DNA of 64,000 nt from Pomphorhynchus laevis (GCA_012934845.2 WNNJ02002958.1:1-64000), one strand, 5' to 3'. Shown: positions 10,333-20,930, numbered from the stretch's first letter. Numbers and translations: made by a program. The notes: generated by a model not told the origin, from the sequence alone.

Positions 10333-11621
10333 CGAATTTTTGGCCTTGTGTGAAGAACGTGAAAATTTCCGTTGATTTTACGTATAGATAAGGATGACTC
10401 GCCGTTTGTTTCACGTCGATGTTTTTCAATGCGAGCTAAATTGAGCTGGGCAATATCAGAAGGGGAGCGGTCAGGAAATATACGGCAAGTAGATGAAGTG
10501 GTAAGAAGTTTAAAACGTTGGGAGAGTACCGAAGAGGCATGTGAACTATGTCGGAAAACGATTTTTAAGAGTGGAGGACTGAGATGATTAGATTTAGTGG
10601 ATTTGTTTAAACGAATAAAGGATACAGGAGCAATATTATTGAAGAGTGATGGGTTATCATCAGGAAGAATGGTTGCTAGGATAGACCTGAAAGCAGATAC
10701 ATCATCATCGAGGCGAGATTGTGGAGAAGCAGATTCGGAAAGCTTTAAGTTTGATATGATTATACAGCGATCGCGCGAAGGAAAACGATTTCGTGGATGT
10801 GGTGGACGGACAGAGCTGGTAGGAGTCGAGGTAGATGAGCAGATAGAAGTGGAAATGACAGGGGTGCTTGATAAAGAATTAATATTGGTTGGAGCAAGTG
10901 TGACAGGAGCGGGGTGTTGAATCGGTTGATCAGAGATGTGACTGGATATGATTTTAAATGAAGGATGTAAATTATTTGGAAGTGTTACGTGGGAGGTAGA
11001 GTAAGGAGAATTAAAATAGGTTGGGGCATGAGTGACAGGAATGGAGTGTTGAATCACTTGATCGGAAATGTTACTGGAAATGATTTTGATGGAAGGGTGT
11101 AAATTATTGAGAGGTGATACAGGGGAGGTCGAGTAAGGAGTATGTGAGGAGATTAAAGAAGTTTGAGATTTATTTAGATTGGGGGAGGAATAGGAAAGAG
11201 GAGGTACCAGGTGAAAAGCTTTACCGTTAGCATTGTTAGAATGAGAAAGATTAATGGAAGTTTGGTACGTAGTTGAACGAGGAGTGTGTGAGAGAGTAGG
11301 TTTAATAATGGGATTATATGATGCGAAGTCAGGTGTTGATGCGAGGGAAACATCTAAAACAGCATTGGTTTGAGTGGTCGTGTGTGATACAGGAGTAGAT
11401 GAGCAGGATAACTGTAGCAGTCGTACTGATGTACAAAAACCGCAAGTGAAATGTTTACGTTTATACACCGAGTGGTCGGATATTTTAACACGAACAAGTG
11501 TCCATACATCGCAATCTTTGGAATCGCATCCAACTTCAAAGCTGGTATAACCATCATTGCATTCTGATGTGGAAGATTCTTGATCAGGAACAGGGATCTG
11601 AGATCGCGCTTTTTTAGGCAT
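10296..11621 (-). CDS. LINE ORF1 protein (zinc-finger and RRM-like, RNA-binding)
   Basis: This 441-residue protein starts at ATG 11621 (MPKKARS). The N-terminus has a CDSKDC...FTCGFC cysteine pattern like a PHD or RING-type finger. It is followed by a long Ser/Thr/Pro-rich, probably disordered linker (about residues 80-260). The C-terminal 150 residues, from RDRCIIISNLKLSE to SLSIRKINGNF, match the RRM-like domain with basic tail found in ORF1 of CR1/L2 LINEs, which coats the RNA and acts as a chaperone. The last dozen codons overlap the start of ORF2 in another frame, and the tail RWRPISPPCLL is kept in family C. The cysteine finger assignment is by pattern only. Confidence 0.85.
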   Translation of the reverse strand: MPKKARSQIPVPDQESSTSECNDGYTSFEVGCDSKDCDVWTLVRVKISDHSVYKRKHFTCGFCTSVRLLQLSCSSTPVSHTTTQTNAVLDVSLASTPDFASYNPIIKPTLSHTPRSTTYQTSINLSHSNNANGKAFHLVPPLSYSSPNLNKSQTSLISSHTPYSTSPVSPLNNLHPSIKIISSNISDQVIQHSIPVTHAPTYFNSPYSTSHVTLPNNLHPSFKIISSHISDQPIQHPAPVTLAPTNINSLSSTPVISTSICSSTSTPTSSVRPPHPRNRFPSRDRCIIISNLKLSESASPQSRLDDDVSAFRSILATILPDDNPSLFNNIAPVSFIRLNKSTKSNHLSPPLLKIVFRHSSHASSVLSQRFKLLTTSSTCRIFPDRSPSDIAQLNLARIEKHRRETNGESSLSIRKINGNFHVLHTRPKIRWRPISPPCLLR

Positions 11622-11667
11622 GACCTTTTATCGATAGATTGAGCTCAATCCGCGAGCGTAGCGAGCG

Positions 11668-11752
11668 GAACTGACAGGAATAATCTGGAACTGACAGGAA
11701 TAATCTGGAACTGACAGGAATAATCTGGAACTGACAGGAAAAATCTGGAATG
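11668..11752 (-). repeat. Four tandem 20-bp units in the LINE 5' region
   Basis: The unit aactgacaggaataatctgg (plus strand) occurs four times, the last with one substitution, about 50-130 bp upstream of ORF1. A related array with a shorter unit (GAACTGGATNNATCTG) sits in the same place upstream of family C ORF1 at 37415-37455. Tandem monomers at LINE 5' ends often carry promoter activity; that is inference here. Confidence 0.75.
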
Positions 11753-11760
11753 TATTTACT

Positions 11761-12983
11761 TTAGATCTTAAACTTTTTTAAGGTTTGAGATCCTTTTTTA
11801 AGGTTTAAGGTAATTGAGTATAATGTCATGAAATTCTCTTTATAAAAACAAAACACCGTAGGAATGTATACTAGCAAAATCGCAGAATAGATTGAGTTGT
11901 TTTAGACAATTAATCGCCGTTTCAGTAAACGTATTTGCACAAGACCAAGCCCGTGGAAATCGGCTAAAGTCACAGTCCAAGGAATGGGAAGATTCTTATT
12001 ATCAAAGAAATGGTCCTTTGAAATCTATTAATCCAACGATCCATTAATTTATTGACTTGATTGTCAATTCTATACATAAAATGCGACGTTTTTATTACAT
12101 CCTCGGAATTGAATTAGGGAAAGGGATGGATTAAATGAGGATAAAAATAAAGCGGAATAGAAAAAAGAATGTGTTTAAGGCAGTTCAAAAGGAGTAAATA
12201 TGATAATATGGTTGAAGACATTATAAAAATGATTGTAGAATTTAAATAAACTTTATGATTTCTGTTGAAAAGAAATTAAATTGAGTGAATGAGATAGAAC
12301 GGGGTAAAGTAAGATTGAAGGGGTTTTAAAGGGGAATTAAAGAAATATAAGGGGATATTAAGTGTTAAGTGCGATTTAAATAAAATATAGTTATATGATT
12401 GACAATATAAAAATTATTGCAGAATTTAAAAGTAGATGCTGTAACTTGATTGTTTTTATTTTTATAAATTTTTTTTATCAAATTCTTCGGCATCTGGAAA
12501 TTGATATTCTTATTTTTCTTAATTTTATTTTATTATTTTTATTTTTATTGTCCAGACATCGATTATTATATCCAAAACATATGTTGTATAAATAAACAAT
12601 TAGCCTAATAAAACTAAAAATCGGAGATTTTAACCTAAAAATAAATACTTTATCATATCGTTTTTTTTGCAAATTCTAATATACTTCTTAAAATTATATT
12701 GGTCATGGCAACCTAAAACTTTGCAATCTGTTAAGAGCTGGTGTCTTATTACAACCTTTCAATTTTAGCCTTTCAATTTTTACTGACGGAGTTATGACGT
12801 CTTCATTTTCTGCTAGGAAATTACCAAAATTCCTCTAGCATTTCTAGACGCACCAAATAGTGAAAAATGTGGTAAAACAATTCCGAAGATACCGAAAATA
12901 CACCGCGAGACTACTAATTATTAAAATCGAGTCTGAAAAATTATAAAAGTTCAATTTGTACACAGGTATAAATCGTAAACAAC
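11761..12983. other. Intergenic, nothing recognised
   Basis: This AT-rich sequence lies between the intact LINE and the HSP70 3' end. The open frames at 12395-12672 overlap on opposite strands and are low-complexity. I found no transposon ends, RNA gene or conserved domain. Confidence 0.5.
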
Positions 12984-12989
12984 TTTATT
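12984..12989 (-). terminator. Poly(A) signal of HSP70
   Basis: TTTATT on the plus strand is AATAAA for the minus-strand HSP70 transcript, about 120 bp beyond the stop codon. It is the first well-placed signal downstream. Confidence 0.5.
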
Positions 12990-13106
12990 CGAGTGAAATC
13001 AATTTTTTAAAGATTGAACTTTATAAACGGTTAAGCAAAATAAAACCGTAAAAGTTGTTTAAAGTTTATCGTCCTTAAAGGTAAATAAAAACAGTAGGAA
13101 ATAATT

Positions 13107-15044
13107 TTAATCGACTTCTTCGATTGTTGGTCCTCCATTGCCACCGCCTCCAGATGGTCTATTGTAAAATCCACCTGGACCTCCAGCTCCCGGAGCACCA
13201 CCAGCTGCTTGGTACATCTTTGTCATAACGGGCATGCAAACAGATTCAATTTCCTTGTACCTATATTCAAACTCGTCCTTTTCAGCAAGCTGGTTAGCGT
13301 CTAACCATTTAATGGTTTCGTCAACCTTACTCTTGATTTTATCTTTATCCTGGGACGACAATTTTGAAGCAACATTATCATCTTCAATCGTCTGTTTCAT
13401 ACTATAGCAGTAAGTTTCCAATTTGTTCTTGGAATCAATTCTTTCCTTCTGATGTTCATCCTCATTTTTGTACTTTTCTGCGTCTGCCAACATTCGTTCA
13501 ATATCGTCTTTATTAAGGCGACCCTTGTCATTCGTAATTGTAATCTTGCTTTCCTTACCAGTACTCTTTTCAATTGCGGAGACATTCATTATACCGTTTG
13601 CGTCGATATCAAATGATACCTCAATTTGAGGGACACCTCGGGGAGCTGGAGGGATGCTAGCAAGTTCAAATTTCCCTAAAAGGTTATTATCTTTTGTCAT
13701 TGCTCGTTCTCCCTCAAATACTTGGATAAGCACACCGGGCTGGTTGTCAGAGTAGGTGGTGAACGTCTGTGTTTGCTTTGTGGGTATTGTTGTGTTACGC
13801 TTAATCAAAGTGGTCATTACACCACCCGCAGTTTCAATACCAAGCGACAACGGGGTTACGTCGAGTAAAAGCAAATCCTTGACTGTGCTGTGCTTGTCTC
13901 CACTAAGAATAGCAGCCTGAACTGCTGCCCCATAGGCTACGGCTTCGTCTGGATTAATAGATTTGTTCAACTCTTTTCCGTTAAAGTAGTCCTGTAAAAG
14001 CTTTTGAATCTTAGGGATTCGAGTACTTCCTCCGACCAAAACTATATCATGCACACCTGATTTGTCTAATTTAGAATCTCTCAGAGCTCGTTCAACAGGA
14101 TCCAAAGTTCCACGGAAGAGGTCTGCGTTAAGTTCTTCAAATCGTGCTCTGGTTATTGTAGTGTAAAAATCGATTCCTTCGTAAAGACTATCAATTTCAA
14201 TACTGGCTTGAGTACTGCTGGACAAAGTTCTCTTGGCTCGTTCGCATGCCGTTCTCAGACGACGGAGAGCCCGCTTATTGTCAGTAATATCTTTTTTATT
14301 CTTCCGCTTGAATTCCTGAACAAAGTGTGTTACCATTCTGTTATCGAAATCTTCTCCGCCTAAGTGGGTATCACCAGCAGTAGATTTTACCTCGAAGATT
14401 CCTTCGTCGATCGTTAAAATTGACACATCAAAAGTACCACCTCCCAAGTCGAATATCAGAACATTTCGCTCGCTTGTCATCTTCTTGTCCAAACCGTATG
14501 CAATTGCGGCCGCCGTGGGCTCGTTAATAATTCGAAGAACGTTCAATCCAGCAATTGTACCTGCGTCTTTTGTAGCTTGACGCTGGGAGTCGTTGAAGTA
14601 CGCGGGCACTGTAACGACTGCATCATTAATAGTCTTACTAAGATAAGCTTCAGCAATTTCCTTCATCTTGACAAGAACCATAGACGATATTTCCTCTGGG
14701 AAGAATGTTTTAGTTTCAGCCTTGTACTCGACCTTAATCTTTACTTTGCCTCCAACCTCGATAACTTGGAAAGGCCAATGTTTCATGTCACTTTGAACAG
14801 TGGCATCGCTGAATTTGCGACCAATTAAGCGTTTTGCATCAAATACAGTATTAGACGGATTCATTGCGACCTGGTTTTTAGCGGCGTCGCCAATAAGGCG
14901 TTCGCTATCAGTGAATGCTACATAACTTGGTGTCGTTCTGTTACCTTGATCGTTTGCGATAATCTCTACTTTACCGTGTTGAAAAACTCCGACGCATGAG
15001 TAAGTTGTTCCCAGATCGATCCCGATTGCTGTAGCTCTAGCCAT
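13107..15044 (-). CDS. HSP70: Heat-shock protein 70 (cytosolic, inducible type)
   Basis: An intact 645-residue Hsp70 chaperone of usual length. Upstream in frame there is only a TTG codon, so the ATG at 15044 ([12 protein letters not shown], context AACAATGG) is the start. The nucleotide-binding domain shows the three family signatures: IDLGTTYS near residue 10, [14 protein letters not shown] near 200 and [14 protein letters not shown] near 340. The linker [14 protein letters not shown] leads to the substrate-binding domain, then a helical lid and a Gly-rich tail ending in PTIEEVD, the cytosolic co-chaperone docking tail. It binds unfolded clients using ATP. The single exon and perfect heat-shock elements upstream indicate a stress-induced copy rather than the constitutive cognate. 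No damage is seen. Confidence 0.98.
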   Translation of the reverse strand: MARATAIGIDLGTTYSCVGVFQHGKVEIIANDQGNRTTPSYVAFTDSERLIGDAAKNQVAMNPSNTVFDAKRLIGRKFSDATVQSDMKHWPFQVIEVGGKVKIKVEYKAETKTFFPEEISSMVLVKMKEIAEAYLSKTINDAVVTVPAYFNDSQRQATKDAGTIAGLNVLRIINEPTAAAIAYGLDKKMTSERNVLIFDLGGGTFDVSILTIDEGIFEVKSTAGDTHLGGEDFDNRMVTHFVQEFKRKNKKDITDNKRALRRLRTACERAKRTLSSSTQASIEIDSLYEGIDFYTTITRARFEELNADLFRGTLDPVERALRDSKLDKSGVHDIVLVGGSTRIPKIQKLLQDYFNGKELNKSINPDEAVAYGAAVQAAILSGDKHSTVKDLLLLDVTPLSLGIETAGGVMTTLIKRNTTIPTKQTQTFTTYSDNQPGVLIQVFEGERAMTKDNNLLGKFELASIPPAPRGVPQIEVSFDIDANGIMNVSAIEKSTGKESKITITNDKGRLNKDDIERMLADAEKYKNEDEHQKERIDSKNKLETYCYSMKQTIEDDNVASKLSSQDKDKIKSKVDETIKWLDANQLAEKDEFEYRYKEIESVCMPVMTKMYQAAGGAPGAGGPGGFYNRPSGGGGNGGPTIEEVD

Positions 15045-15171
15045 TGTTAAATACAACTGTTAAACGACGAATAAAATGAAAAACAGACAATTTATTGACT
15101 CGCTGTAACGAAATCAGTCTATCTGTGAATATTTCTCTGAGTGCTAAGTGTTTTTACTCAAATGTTGTTTC

Positions 15172-15179
15172 TTATATAA
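15172..15179 (-). promoter_or_regulatory. TATA box of HSP70
   Basis: TTATATAA lies 128 bp upstream of the HSP70 start codon and about 34 bp downstream (in gene direction) of the heat-shock elements. That spacing predicts a transcription start near 15145 and a leader of about 100 nt. Confidence 0.75.
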
Positions 15180-15213
15180 GTTCACAAGCCCACAATTGCG
15201 ATAATAACTTTTA

Positions 15214-15253
15214 TTCTAGAATGTTCTATAGAAAAGAATATTCTAGAACATTC
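15214..15253 (-). promoter_or_regulatory. Two heat-shock element arrays upstream of HSP70
   Basis: Alternating TTC and GAA triplets occur at exact 5-bp steps. One array has three units (TTC 15214, GAA 15219, TTC 15224). The second has four (GAA 15236, TTC 15241, GAA 15246, TTC 15251). This is the inverted nGAAn arrangement bound by heat-shock factor trimers. They sit just upstream of the TATA box, as in strongly inducible insect HSP70 promoters. Confidence 0.9.
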
Positions 15254-15259
15254 TCTTGA

Positions 15260-17014
15260 TAAAACGCTTTTCTCGTGTATTTAAAATTTAGTATTCATTC
15301 TCTCTCTATGTTGTGTGATTATGCTGTTGAACTGCTCTTGTGTCAACAGCGTCTGTGCTGTGTATAATAGAGAAAGAGAACAAACGCAAAAAATTCACAC
15401 GCAAATCATTTTTATATTTTTATTTTACGTTTTCCTTTCCACTTCATGTTATTCTAGTCTTGCGTTCATCATCATTTTTAACGCTACACAAACGAGAATC
15501 ACTTTTGTCTTCATTCACACACTCCACTTTATTTTCGCCTTCGTTGCGAGAAGGCAAATCCTATGGCACGTTTTTTTATTCATTTCTCGATTTTTTTTGC
15601 TTTCCAGGCAAGTTAAAAAGAGACAAAATAATACAAATCATGGAAGTGCTCTCTCAAGCCAATCAGTTAAAAAATTTATTTTTTAAAAATAAGGATTATG
15701 AAAAATAATTATAAATAATATTTTTATATAAAGGAAGACTGGAATAATACATTTGAATTAAATGGATTTTTCCATTTAATGTAAGAATTCATTAAACCCG
15801 ATTTCAATTGTGCATAATTATAGAGGAGGAATTTGACTTTCATTTCTCAAAATAATAACAGTCGTATATAAAAAACCGGATAATATTTTTGAATGTCTAA
15901 AATATTTAAACATTTCATTTTTATTATAAAGTGCATTTTTATTTTTTTGCTCTTCAATATGACATTATTTTAAATTCCGTTTGTATTTAAAAATAAAAGA
16001 CGATAGTAGCAGACATCGAAACATCGCGCCATTTGTAGGAAATAAATTATTTTACTCGCAATAAATAAAAAAAACTTTAATGAATATTTTCAGCTTTAAT
16101 TTATAAACAAAACAATTAAAAATCAAAAACACAAAAGTGTTTATGTTATCTACATTTATTTAATCCTCTGTGTGAGACTGCATTTCGGAATTTGTGATGT
16201 TAACCGTAAATCACGTAGACGAATGTAAACGATTAAATTTTCATGTTAATCTAAAGATAATGATGTGTTTATTATTCAAATGATAAATTTATTTATCATT
16301 TGAATAACGAGAAATGCTTTCTGTTTAAACTAAACAGTCAATAAACAAATCAGATCAGCTAACAGACTCTACGTATTTTATACTATAAATAAATAAAAAT
16401 AAAATAATATTTAAATTATATTAAATTATATTTATATTTATATCAATTTAAAATATAAAAATCAAGAAACACGCCAAAATGCAAGTACTTGATTTAATCG
16501 TTATTTACGAATAGATTTATTAATTCGTTTTGAATTACAGCTTGGAACAATTGCTATAATAAATGAAACAAGTAAAGGCAAATTACGTTACATTCTTTAG
16601 ATTGTAAAAATGAAAAATTTTTCAAGAAAGAATCCATTAAACCCGATTTCAATTGTGCATTATTATAGAGGAGGAATTTAAGTTTCATAGCTCAAAGTCC
16701 AGAAATTCTCTAATGACGGGGCTAATGTCTGATTTATTGCTGTCGAGACATTAAGAGACATTACTATGGAGGTTTTCTATTCATGGTTATTATGATAAAC
16801 TTTTCATTATTAATATTTCAATAAATCCAGTCTCCATTCAATGTAAATGTGTATTCTGTGGCTCTCAGTATGCATCCTTACTGCATGTTTTTTCTTGTCC
16901 ACATTTGTCTAAATTAGGATTAGCTGGGATTGGTAAACTACACAGATCCTGATATGGCGCACACCTGCCGAAATTCTTATTGAAGTATTAACATGTAGAT
17001 AACTTATCTTAAAT
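15260..17014. other. Long intergenic region with a duplicated motif and a LINE scrap
   Basis: No host gene is seen. A 60-bp segment beginning CCATTAAACCCGATTTC at about 15783 recurs at 16636. A perfect 16-bp palindrome lies at 16272-16307. Around 16835-16935 the plus strand encodes CKCVFCGSQYASLLHVFSC, which looks like the C-terminal zinc knuckle of an I- or Jockey-type LINE ORF2, but nothing else of that element is recognisable. The overlapping plus frames at 15315-15708 look like chance frames over the HSP70 upstream region. Confidence 0.45.
16272..16307. repeat. Perfect 16-bp palindrome
   Basis: TTATTCAAATGATAAA and its exact reverse complement are separated by TTTA. No gene end lies nearby, so it is not an obvious terminator. 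Confidence 0.8.
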
Positions 17015-17112
17015 AGTATATATATTTAAGTATATATAATATATGATATATATTATATATAATATATAGTATATATAATAGTATATATACTGATCTCAAA
17101 TATATATATTTG
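17015..17112. repeat. AT dinucleotide-rich microsatellite
   Basis: An imperfect run of TA/AT repeats (tatatataatatatgata and variants) shortly before the Penelope-like element. It could be slippage-derived. Confidence 0.7.
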
Positions 17113-17355
17113 TCTGTTTATTGAATTCAATAATTGTTTGTTTTTCAATTCCTACCGAAAGATTATACGGATAAATAAATTTCTCTACATTATTATTTTT
17201 TAGATTAAATAATAACAACGACAAAAATAAAATTATACAGTTCGTTATATAATAACTTAAATGATTACTTTAGTAAGCTGATTAATAGTGAAAGCTCGAA
17301 TATATCTAAGATAAACATTTGGAAAGATTATATATTTGATAAAATTAAAAATAAA

Positions 17356-18753
17356 ATGAAAATAACAAACAATTATAAAAGGAAAGATAAAATTAATAAA
17401 GATATGTATAAAGAACTTACTAAATTAAAGGATAACTATATAATAACAACTATTGATAAAGCTAGTAATAACTTTGTCTTCATATGCAAAAAGCTTTATT
17501 ATGATATACTAATGAAAGAGGTTAATTCTAATGATTTAAATGTAAATCCAACATATGAACGTAGTGAGTTGAGTTTAGAAACAATTATTACAAGTCACTG
17601 TTCTATAATGGATAAAAAGGGTATAAAGGTTGAATTAGATAATAAAACTATACCTATATTATATTGGAATCCAAAATTACATAAAAATCCAATAAAACCT
17701 AGGTTCATATGTAGTGCGCTTAAATGTACATTAAAACCACTTTCTGTCTATATGAATAAAATACTTAAAGTAATTAAAGCACATTTTAAAAAATATTGCA
17801 AGGTAATCGAAATTAATACTGGTATAAAACACTATTTCAGTATTAATTCTACAAAAGAATTTTTAGAACAGACAAAAGGAATAAATTTTCAAAATATAAA
17901 TACATACGATTTTAGTACGCTTTATACAAATCTAGATTTAGTAGATATTAAAGAAGCGTTAGTAAAATTAATTAACCTTATATTCGGAAAAAGATATACA
18001 TATATATGTTATAATAATTATAACGCCTATCTAACAAAAATTAAACCATCAAATAAATATAAATATATGGATAAAATTGAATTAATAGAATCCTTAAATA
18101 TTTTGATAAATCAAAATTATTTAAAAGTAGGGACATCTATATTTAGACAAGTAAAAGGTGTTCCAATGGGTGGTAATAGTAGCCCAATTATAGCTGACTT
18201 GTTTTTAAGCTTTATAGAATATGAATTTGTTCATAACTGTGTAAAAACTAAATCTAAACAATATAAATATATGAAATATATGTTTCGATACATTGATGAT
18301 ATATGTGTATTTAATTCTAATAATTTTTATTCAATTAGTGAACAAATTTATCCAGAAAGCCTTATTCTTAACAAAACCAATATTAATGATAAAGAAGGTG
18401 TATATCTAGATATGAACATTAAATTAACATTAACTAAAACTACTATTAATTTATATCGTAAAGATGACATATTTAAATTTACAAGAAACATATTTTTGCA
18501 TGAGCATTCATGCATACCATATAATATAAAATATAATACATTAAATAATGAAATTTTAAGAATTGCAACAATATGTAATTATATTGGCTTTCTTAAAAAT
18601 CATTTAAATAATTTAATAGATACATATTTTAAACTAGGTTACTATAAAAATAACATCAAGCAGAAAATAGTAAAATATATAAATCAACACAATAATATAA
18701 AGAATAAATTTAAACTCTTAAGTGGCAAATTTTTATGGATGAATAATAAATAA
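17356..18753 (+). CDS. Penelope-like reverse transcriptase
   Basis: A 465-residue open frame. Recognisable parts in order: YIITTIDKASNNFVFICK near residue 28, a Penelope-type N-terminal motif; LYWNPKLHKNPIKPRF near 100; motif A TYDFSTLYTNLD near 185; motif B VKGVPMGGNSSPIIADLF near 270; and motif C FRYIDDICVF near 315 with catalytic Asp-Asp. The C-terminus ends in LSGKFLWMNNK without an endonuclease. These enzymes are related to telomerase and prime on chromosomal DNA ends or nicks. The ATG used here is only the first in the truncated copy; the natural protein starts further upstream. Confidence 0.85.
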   Translation: MKITNNYKRKDKINKDMYKELTKLKDNYIITTIDKASNNFVFICKKLYYDILMKEVNSNDLNVNPTYERSELSLETIITSHCSIMDKKGIKVELDNKTIPILYWNPKLHKNPIKPRFICSALKCTLKPLSVYMNKILKVIKAHFKKYCKVIEINTGIKHYFSINSTKEFLEQTKGINFQNINTYDFSTLYTNLDLVDIKEALVKLINLIFGKRYTYICYNNYNAYLTKIKPSNKYKYMDKIELIESLNILINQNYLKVGTSIFRQVKGVPMGGNSSPIIADLFLSFIEYEFVHNCVKTKSKQYKYMKYMFRYIDDICVFNSNNFYSISEQIYPESLILNKTNINDKEGVYLDMNIKLTLTKTTINLYRKDDIFKFTRNIFLHEHSCIPYNIKYNTLNNEILRIATICNYIGFLKNHLNNLIDTYFKLGYYKNNIKQKIVKYINQHNNIKNKFKLLSGKFLWMNNK

Positions 18754-18766
18754 TATACTTTGCATT

Positions 18767-18907
18767 AGAATAAGATACTAGATAGTTATTTCAGAGGAAA
18801 TACATCATTAGCATGTATTTGGCCCCGCTGCTATGTTGGGTAGAGGAGTTAGGGGCCGAAACCTGATAGCATAGCAGTTCCTCCTGATGACCTCTAATTC
18901 TTATTCT
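18767..18907 (+). ncRNA. Structured 3' RNA of the Penelope-like element, hammerhead-like
   Basis: Nested complementary segments are visible. The outer stem is AGAATAAGA (18767) with TCTTATTCT (18899), then AGAGG (18793) with CCTCT (18891). A perfect 8-bp hairpin AAATACAT/ATGTATTT lies at 18798-18820. Two further helices interlock as a pseudoknot: GGCCCC (18821) with GGGGCC (18852), and CTGCTATG (18828) with CATAGCAG (18870). CTGATGA at 18884 and GAAA at 18797 sit where the conserved cores of a hammerhead open at helix II would be. The second copy (26990-27135, minus) keeps both cores and shows a paired base change in the hairpin. Penelope-like elements are known to carry hammerhead ribozymes; here the junction pairs are not canonical. 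Confidence 0.45.
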
Positions 18908-18955
18908 GATACAACGTCTGTTATTTATTAGTCAATTCATAAAAATGACGTTTAT

Positions 18956-19764
18956 TTTAAATTTTATTTTTTATTTTTATTTTTATTTTTTAACTTGATT
19001 AAAATTATAGAAAATCTAAAAACAATTATTAATTTTATTATTTAATTATTAAATTTTGATTTAGCATTATTATGTTTTGTTTATTTTATAATTATATAAC
19101 AATACGTAGACTCAGTTAGCTGATTTAATTCATAACTATATTAAATATATAGAGTCAATTAACTGATTTGACTATATCGCACGACAAAATGGTATCGTTT
19201 ATATATTAATATAACGATTGAATTCTTTATTAGTAAATTGCAAATACAAGAGAAATTAATTTTTATTTTGGTAAACATAAATTAATTTATGTTGCAATTA
19301 AAATAAATATAATAATAACTTATTAAAGCCACAATTATGAAAATAATTTATCATCTAGAAACTATTTTAAAAGCTATTTATTCACAATTTAAATTCATAA
19401 TTGTGAAAATAACTCACCATTTAAAAACTGCATATCGATATATTAGAAGATAAATTGTATTTTTCGATGTCTAAACAGCAGTACACCAAATTCAAACGAA
19501 TTTACATTTCTAATCTTAATATATTATATATCTAAGTCTTTGAATGAATTTGAAGAATTTTAACATAATTATCTACTGTGACAATTCGTAAATATTAATG
19601 ATTATGTCATATTTTATGTTTAATTTTTATAGTAACCTAATTAATTTAATATGTATCTATTAAATTATTTAAATGATTTTGAAGCCAATATCATTACATA
19701 TTATAACAATGTATTATATTATATATATTTAATGAATATAGTATTATAATATTAAATATTATGA
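18956..19764. other. AT-rich stretch with Penelope-like remnants
   Basis: There is no gene. Two copies of a 45-bp segment (CACAATTATGAAAATAA and CATAATTGTGAAAATAA) lie at about 19331 and 19399. From about 19615 to 19745 the sequence matches the minus-strand C-terminal part of the Penelope-like element at 27290-27440. Confidence 0.45.
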
Positions 19765-20930
19765 CAACATTTCCGAAAGGCAGGCACAACTAGGCAAGAA
19801 AAAAATTATAAAAAACCAAAGACCTTTATTAGACATTTAAAAAACATCTTTCATCTTTTTGCAGCATAGTGTAGGTAAAGTTTAAAATTAAAATTTATTT
19901 TTTTATTAATAAAAAATTAATAGACGTCGATACGACGTCTATTACGCTTCAGAGAAAATGTTCCATTTTTTGAACTTAAAAATAATTTTTCCTAAAAAAA
20001 TCGATATGATAACCCATACTTTTTTTCATCTCACAACATCGACCATCTATTAACATTTACACAAAAACTTATGAATTGACTTATTCAGTATGTTAAAAAA
20101 ATTAAATTGAAATTTTAAAAAATTAAAACAAAAATAATTAAATTTTTACCATTGCTCTTGTTAGTAGTTTGTTTACTGCAATATTATTATAATACGATTA
20201 CAAATCATATATATACATTATTTTCAAGTTTGAGATTGATTTAACATGTATTACGTTGTAAAACAAAATTTAATTTTTTGAACTTCAAAATACTTTTTAA
20301 GCACTTTGGTATGATATCCTATCATCATGTTTAACTTATTATTTCCAACTTACAACAAATCAACTTATACACAAAAAAATTGGCATCATTACTTTATTAT
20401 CTTGAATAAAAATAAATTTATTTTTAACAATTTTAAAAATTTAAACGCTGCTTTAAAATTGGCGGAATTCGCGTGGAGACATTGGTGTAGACATAATAAC
20501 GTTGATTTTTTCGACCAATTATTAAGTGACATCTCTGATATTTATTAAAAACTTTTTTTTCCTGTTAAATATTTTAATTACAGTTTAAAATATCGTTTCG
20601 AGCCATTCAACACATGCGTTGTCATCACGTAGCGGTCCACTGATCAATGCGTGAAGATTCCAAACCATCTGAAAATCGTTCAAACACATTATAATTTCAG
20701 TTTTCTCATTATTGAAGAAATAAAACCAGCGTTTAAAATTTATAAAATTGTTAAAAATGAATTTATTTTTATTCAAGATAATAAAGCAATGATGCCAATT
20801 TTTTGTGTATACGTTGATTTGTGAAAGAAAATGACATAAAAATGAAAGATGTTTTTTAAATGTCTAATAAAGGTCTTTCGTTTTTTATATTTTTTTCTTG
20901 CCTAGTTGTATCCGCTTTTTGGAAATGTTG
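19765..20930. mobile_element. Foldback DNA element with long inverted repeats
   Basis: Outer inverted repeats of about 88 bp begin CAACATTTCC at 19765 and end at 20930, sharing ACAACTAGGCAAGAAAAAAA and GACCTTTATTAGACATTTA. A second inverted pair lies at 20355-20448 and 20729-20823. On the right the two arms are adjacent, while on the left they are separated by about 480 bp, so the left arm looks interrupted. Both inner arms can encode KNWHHxFIILNKNKFIFNNF, continuing differently in frames 20327-20548 (plus) and 20776-20585 (minus). No transposase is seen. I found no clear target duplication. Confidence 0.6.

Larger units (their letters stand above)
7341..11760 (-). mobile_element. L2-like non-LTR retrotransposon, apparently intact (family A)
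   Basis: This two-ORF LINE of about 4.4 kb has every expected part. In minus-strand order these are a 5' region with a tandem repeat (11668-11752), ORF1 (11621-10296), ORF2 (10332-7423) overlapping it by 37 nt, and a short 3' untranslated region with a perfect hairpin (7377-7393). The 3' end has an AATAAA and a TATTATTATT tail ending near 7341. Both reading frames are unbroken, unlike every other LINE here. I found no convincing target-site duplication. Derived pieces lie at 3395-4372 and 38022-39088. Confidence 0.9.
17185..18955 (+). mobile_element. Penelope-like retroelement, 5'-truncated, Naiad-like type
   Basis: The element begins inside its coding region at about 17185; the same sequence continues leftward in the copy at 63640-64000. 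It carries a Penelope-type reverse transcriptase (17356-18753) and a structured 3' region (18754-18955). There is no GIY-YIG endonuclease after the reverse transcriptase. That, and the C-x-C / KGYKYR block seen in the copy at 63640, fits the Naiad group, in which the endonuclease is N-terminal. A reverse-orientation copy of its 3' part lies at 26990-27600. Confidence 0.8.

Noticed and set aside
15315-15708. Two overlapping plus-strand frames of about 120 codons upstream of HSP70
   Set aside because: They overlap each other in different frames, are Phe/Ser-rich low complexity, and lie over the HSP70 upstream region; no family resemblance.
18821-18877. The crossing helices as an HDV-like ribozyme
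   Set aside because: The P1/P2-like order is suggestive, but I could not place a P3 hairpin, a P4 helix or the catalytic cytosine; it is kept only as part of a structured RNA.
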